Positions 59,981 through 64,000 of a stretch of 64,000 nt of DNA are shown in pieces (positions within the stretch are counted from its first letter, which is position 1; each line of letters opens with the position of its first letter). The position numbers and the translations under genes are program-made. The DNA is from Excoecaria cochinchinensis (taxonomy: Eukaryota; Streptophyta; Magnoliopsida; Malpighiales; Euphorbiaceae): positions 3,630,501-3,694,500 of the forward strand of contig CANTUQ010000073.1 of assembly GCA_947683425.1 (NCBI GenBank), written 5' to 3'. The notes beneath the pieces were generated by a model. It worked only from the letters and a program-made list of their open reading frames with translations, ran no database searches and was not told the DNA's origin.

Positions 59981-60341
59981 GAAGAGTTTCTTTTGTGGTA
60001 AAACTAAGTCAAACGTGTTTCTTAAGTGGGACACGTGTCACATGGCTATTCGTCGCCATATGTCATATGCCTATTAGTCCCATGTGTCGCTGATGTGGCA
60101 GATGACATGGCATTTTTGGCTTTCTTGGCTGCTGACGTGTCAATAACTCCCCTCCACGTGTATTTGGCTTTATAACATGACATGCCATGTCATCAATCCG
60201 GAAAGGATCCTTGCTGGATTCCGCTTTACATGACTTTTTTGCAAAAATGTTATAAGTTCAGTGATATTTAAATCCAAAAAAAAAATTTGTAACTTTTGCG
60301 CGATAAGTGATAAATTAAGTGACCGTGAGTGAAATTGACCC
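59981..60341. repeat. Right terminal inverted repeat of MULE
   Basis: Reverse complement of the left arm with scattered changes. The ACGT-rich words (GACACGTGTCAC, GCTGACGTGTCA, CCACGTG) are kept, while the 22-base palindrome is altered. Confidence 0.92.
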
Positions 60342-60466
60342 CTGACTTCATTCAATACTTGCAACTATGTATTGTTGGACAAAAATTTAGTATTATTTAT
60401 TTTTTCGTTCAAAAGTTCATAATTGGGCGCACAACAAAAATACACTCTTGAAAAATCATTTACTAC

Positions 60467-60945
60467 TATTAATAATATTACCTTAATTATCTTTTTTTTT
60501 TAAATTCTATTTAATATCATATAGTCATTATAATTTATTATTACCTTTCAATATCTTAGATGTTACTCCTCTATTTTATTATATGTGATTTTTTTGTTAT
60601 TTTCACTAAAATTAAAAAGATATTAATTAAGTTCAAATTTATTATAAAATTGAGTGATTAAAACAAAAATTTAAAATAAACTTAAATATAAATGATTCTA
60701 AACAAGTCAATTTTCATTGAAAAAAAAATTAAATTGGAAAAAGAAAATTTATTGAAAGTTTAAAAACGTCAGATAAATAAAATTTGAATTTTGTCAAAAA
60801 TAGCACATATAGTGAAATAATGGGAGTAATATATTTACTACTATTATATTACATTAATTATCTTCTTTACTAAAATTTCCATTAAATATCATTTAATCAT
60901 TATAATTTAACATTGCCTTTCGATTTCCAAGATGTTAATATGTTA
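60467..60945 (+). repeat. Tandem duplication, one copy carrying a MITE
   Basis: 60467-60565 and 60834-60945 align: TACTACTATTA-ATTA, ATTATCTT, TAAATATCAT or TTAATATCAT, AGTCATTATAATTTA, and CTTTC-AT-TC-AAGATGTTA. The first copy is broken at GATGTTA by the Stowaway element; the second copy reads straight through. Confidence 0.75.
60564..60828. mobile_element. Stowaway-like MITE (261 bp) with TA duplication
   Basis: Left end CTCCTCTATTTTATTATATGTG and right end, mirrored, CTCCCATTATTTCACTATATGTG. TA on both sides (60564-60565 and 60827-60828). The CTCC-type ends and TA target are those of Tc1/mariner Stowaway elements. The empty-site copy at about 60940 supports the borders. Confidence 0.85.
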
Positions 60946-61044
60946 GAACATTCAACTAATATTTTACATTTATTACTTGCTTCAATGGAATAATGTGATT
61001 TCATATTTTGTTAAAAAAAAAAAAAAACTATATATATTATATTA

Positions 61045-61080
61045 CTTCCTCGGTCTCCAAATAATAGCTCACTTTATATT
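61045..61080. mobile_element. Single Stowaway-like terminus
   Basis: TACTTCCTCGGTCTCCAAAT followed by AATAGCTCACTTT resembles the common plant Stowaway end (CTCCCTCCGTCCCA then AATA). The partner end was not located, so it is probably a remnant. Confidence 0.5.
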
Positions 61081-62877
61081 TGCACACATAACAAATGTCA
61101 TTCTCAATATCATTAAAAAAAAAAAAATCAGAAAACGGCACATTTTCCACCTCTCTCACAAAATCAACATATGAAAATTTTGCTAATAATATTATTGTCG
61201 GTTAACTTCCCTCATCCACCATTATTTAGATTCACCCTGCGTGCCAGTAGGCATGTCAAAATTGATTCAAATCCAATAATTCACTCAAATCCACTCAAAA
61301 AAAATTGACCCATTTAGATATTGACTAATTTATGACTCATATATTTTTGAGCTATTTATAACTAACACATTTATAACACAATCCAAATCCGCCCATTTGC
61401 CAATTCTACCTGCCACTACTTAAATTCACCCTACCTAACTTCCTTTGTCCACCAATACTCAAATTCACCAAGAGTTGTTATTTTTTTTGGATTAATTATT
61501 TAACTTCATATTCCATGTGGCAATGCCAACCGCATACACTTGGCAGCCAAATTTCTTTCCTTTTTCCATTTTTATTGAAGGAACTTCTTTCCTTTTATAC
61601 TATGTTATGATGAAATAGTTCATGAGATGATATGGAGTGGGGGTGGGATGCGATTGTAATATTTACTAGTGTGTTTGAAAAGATGGTACAGTATGGTATG
61701 ATTTAATAGATTTTTTACAGGAAAAAAAATTCAAAAAATAAATAATAAAAATATTTTAATGAAAAAGATAAAAGAAATTAGGGTTATATTACAATATAAA
61801 TAGAGTTATCAAAATTAAATAAATGTGGTAAAATAAAAAAAATAGAAAATCATGCAAAACCATCAATTTATTAGTTTTAATGAAAATTCATACCTATAAA
61901 AAGAACATCTTCCAAAACAGTTTATAAAACCATTCCCACTCCATTGAAAATCATCAACCTAACATGGCCTTAATATATAGATTGATATGGGAATAATAAG
62001 GAACAAACAACACTAATATCCTAAGCAATCGCATTTAAAGGTGATAGCTTATATATAATTCTTTTTCCCAATAGCTTATATATAATTAACTTATACGATT
62101 GATTCAGTTTACATTTTCAGTTTTTAATTAAAAATATTACCTTCAAAACATGCAACTCAGTAGAGTGATAATTCAGTACACATGCATTTGAATCGTCATA
62201 TGTTGTGTGTCCATCCCTTCAAACAGTTCAATGCGCTTGACCCAATTGAGTATTACTTCGATACCCCCTACAAGCAGCACGTTGGGGTACGCTATACCTG
62301 ATGTGTTTGGGGTTAATCCAAACCATTAAGAAGAAAATAATATTTCAAAGGGAAATGGTTGGGCGAGGAAATAATTAAGGATCGAAAACATGTAGAGGCA
62401 CGCAAAAAATGGGAACTGTGGTCTATAAAGGGATATTCTAATGGTAATTACATATATATTGAAAGATTTCAATTTCAAAACTCTATTTTTCTTCACTCTT
62501 TAAAAAAGTATAAAAAATTGGGCCTCATAAAATGGGCTATGGTGTGAAATAAGAGGATTCGGAATTGCTATGGTCAAAGTACAAAGAAATAATGGATTGG
62601 AATTGTTGCATATACAATCAATCTAAATGTAAAAATTCATTTGTCCGACCAATTGCGTAGAAATATATTGATTTCTTGTAGTTTATTTTATCAATTTATT
62701 TATTAATATTTTCTTTCGGTCAATTATTAAATTGAATAAAATCGATAGAAATGAAAATCGTTCTATAAATTGAATAAAATCGATCTGTATAATATAGAAA
62801 GAATTCATTTTTTAATCACACTCAAAATAACAAATAAGAAATTTGGCTCTTATCCCTAATAAGATGTTCGCCCTAAG

Positions 62878-63343
62878 TGATAACACAGCAAATATCATTT
62901 GCTCTAAGACCCATTAAGCAGCCCACTTGAATGGCAAGGCCCAAGGCTTAACAACCAAGAGTAGCAGACACGAGCTCCTAGGCAGCGCACACGCCTGATC
63001 GGCTGATGTGACCGCCAGTCCCATCAGCCGCCTGACACAAGGCAGCGCCCATGCCTACCACCTGCTCCCTTTCATGTCGCCGAATACCTACTCTGACAGC
63101 CAGTAATCACACCCCAGGCACTCAAGTGCCCCTCAACCATCTCATATAAATAGTCCAGCCAACGATGGCACCAGGTATTGAATCCTAAACACTCTCTCTC
63201 TAAAAGCACATTCTCTTTCTAAGCTACTAACTTAAGTTTTGGAGTGCTCACGCCTGGTCCGACCGGGCTCTTCTTATTGCAGGGTCTTCTCTCCGATCGG
63301 ATCGCCATCTCTTCTTCAGATAAAGACATTTTAGGCTTTATCA
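62878..63343 (+). repeat. 5' LTR of Retand-type element (466 bp)
   Basis: Starts TGATAACACA and ends GGCTTTATCA, with inverted TGATAA/TTATCA ends. TATA box CATATAAATAG at about 63151. Contains CGGCTGATG (63000-63008) and its perfect mirror CATCAGCCG (63022-63030), and direct repeats AGGCAGCGC-CA-GCCT at about 62980 and 63039. Confidence 0.85.
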
Positions 63344-63363
63344 TTTGGTGCTTTCGTTGAGAG
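63344..63363 (+). other. Primer-binding site of Retand-type element
   Basis: TTTGGTGCTTTCGTTGAGAG directly after the LTR, the form usual in Retand/Tat-type elements. The primer tRNA was not determined here. Confidence 0.7.
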
Positions 63364-63364
63364 T

Positions 63365-64000
63365 ATGGCGAACTCAAGATCCAATGACAACACGACCCCT
63401 ATGGACCTTGATTACAATGATAATGCTCGTGCCAGATCAGGCACCTCGAGAAGGAGGGAAGAGCCCACCAGGTCCCCTATGAGGGCCAAACTCCTTCCCG
63501 AATTCAATGATGCCGCTATAAGGCAACCTGAGGATACCCCTGTCACTATGAGAGACATGCACGCTATTCTCAGTGATTTCACCAAAAGCATCGTCCAAAC
63601 GCTTAAGAAGGGTAAGATGCCAGCTACTTCTGAAAAAGCCCAGGAGGATTACCTCGCCGGCGAAGACTTCAGGAGGAATAGAAATAAGGGAATCATTATT
63701 AATGAACCTCGCGCTTAGGGAACTCGAAGGGGCGCCGTCAAAACCCCGGGAAGGTATGATAAGGGGAAGCAGATGATGTCCACAAACAGGAGTTCCCCTT
63801 ACACCAGCAGGTCCACCACTCCCTCCATAAGGGATGACTTGTCCTACATGTGCACCCCAAGCCGCAGCCACATGCGAAAGCACAAAGACGAGTCCACGGC
63901 TACCACCCTGAGTAAAGAGGATCAATGGCTCAAGCAAAAGCTCAAGCAGCTTGGCTTCCTCGCGCCCAAGAAAGGTGCCTTCGAAGGGAACACGTGCGGG
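63365..64000 (+). pseudogene. gag: N-terminal part of Retand-type gag (continues past window)
   Basis: ATG 63365 lies directly after the PBS: MANSRSNDNTTPMDLDYNDN, charged and disordered. It includes a region VTMRDMHAILSDFTKSIVQT that is likely coiled-coil. TAG at 63716-63718 interrupts after 117 codons. The same frame then stays open to the end of the window (PGRYDKGKQMMSTNR, LSKEDQWLKQKLKQLGFL), so the stop is a single in-frame break. The capsid domain and finger would lie beyond the edge. Confidence 0.7.

Larger units (their letters stand above)
53917..60351 (+). mobile_element. Mutator-like (MULE) transposon with long inverted repeats
   Basis: Element 53927-60341 (6415 bp). Inverted repeats of about 360-370 bp (53927-54297 and 59981-60341) begin GGGTCAATTTCACTTACGGT. 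Flanks CTGACTTTAT (53917-53926) and CTGACTTCAT (60342-60351) match at 9 of 10, the expected 9-10-bp MULE duplication. It carries one transposase gene with introns and no captured cargo. Repeat arms are still well matched, so the insertion is not very old. Confidence 0.93.
60352..62877. other. AT-rich intergenic region with MITEs, no gene seen
   Basis: Several short frames are present without recognisable content (60977-61174, 62359-62547). Besides the elements listed separately, 61250-61440 has inverted TAGGCATGTCAAA / TTTGCCAATTCTACC ends suggestive of a small hAT MITE, and a poly(A)-rich stretch lies at 61010-61130. Confidence 0.5.
62878..64000 (+). mobile_element. Tat/Retand-type element, 5' end only
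   Basis: A 466-bp LTR (62878-63343), a PBS and the start of gag. The element runs off the right edge. It has GC-richer coding sequence than its surroundings. The left flank CTAAG (62873-62877) would be the target duplicate. Confidence 0.8.

Noticed and set aside
1..64000. tRNA or rRNA genes, CRISPR arrays, bacterial operons
   Set aside because: None seen. The only tRNA-like matches are short retrotransposon primer-binding sites, and tandem arrays lack the repeat-spacer pattern of CRISPR.

Overview
The window is a nested block of transposable elements from a plant nuclear genome. No intact host gene was found. Fragments of plant-type host genes (poly(A)-binding protein, CDKC kinase, SBT1-type subtilase), the retroelement families present (Tat, Athila, a chromovirus, Ty1/copia) and the AT-rich sequence suggest a large-genome flowering plant, probably a eudicot. 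The species cannot be told from the sequence.

Layout. 1-9103: a young Tat-lineage Ty3/gypsy element with two near-identical LTRs and an open gag but no recognisable pol. It carries a fragment of a poly(A)-binding protein gene. 9104-12138: about 3 kb of a degenerate 48-bp tandem repeat, the sequence into which that element inserted. 12139 to about 30861: a decayed chromovirus (Ty3/gypsy). Its integrase is split by a Tat-type solo LTR (19010-21118, TSD AGCGC). A CACTA transposon (23791-30213) lies in its distal part, carries five CDKC kinase exons, and is itself split by a hAT-like element (26581-29578, TSD TTATAGGC). 30862-38248: AT-rich relics with several foldback or MITE-like elements. 38249-38611: the 5' end of a subtilase pseudogene, cut off by a Ty1/copia element (38612 to about 45560). 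That copia element is split by an internally deleted Athila element (41261-43156, TSD CTAAC). 45638-49833: a second Athila element, truncated early in RT. It joins a Tat gag-protease fragment (49834-53280) that is split by a copia-type solo LTR (50177-51631, TSD CTCAT). 53927-60341: a MULE DNA transposon with about 360-bp inverted repeats and a transposase gene damaged by a few frameshifts and stops. 60342-62877: AT-rich DNA with a Stowaway MITE. 62878 to the end: the 5' LTR, PBS and start of gag of another Tat/Retand-type element that runs off the window.

The genes do not form a host pathway. Each set serves its own element (gag packaging, protease, reverse transcriptase-RNase H, integrase, or cut-and-paste transposase), and nearly all are broken. 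The nesting gives relative ages. The most striking shared structure is that six Ty3/gypsy LTRs from at least four families each contain a compact cluster of short quasi-palindromes. The clusters sit in a comparable place but have unrelated sequence, and in the second Athila element the same cluster also appears inside its coding region.
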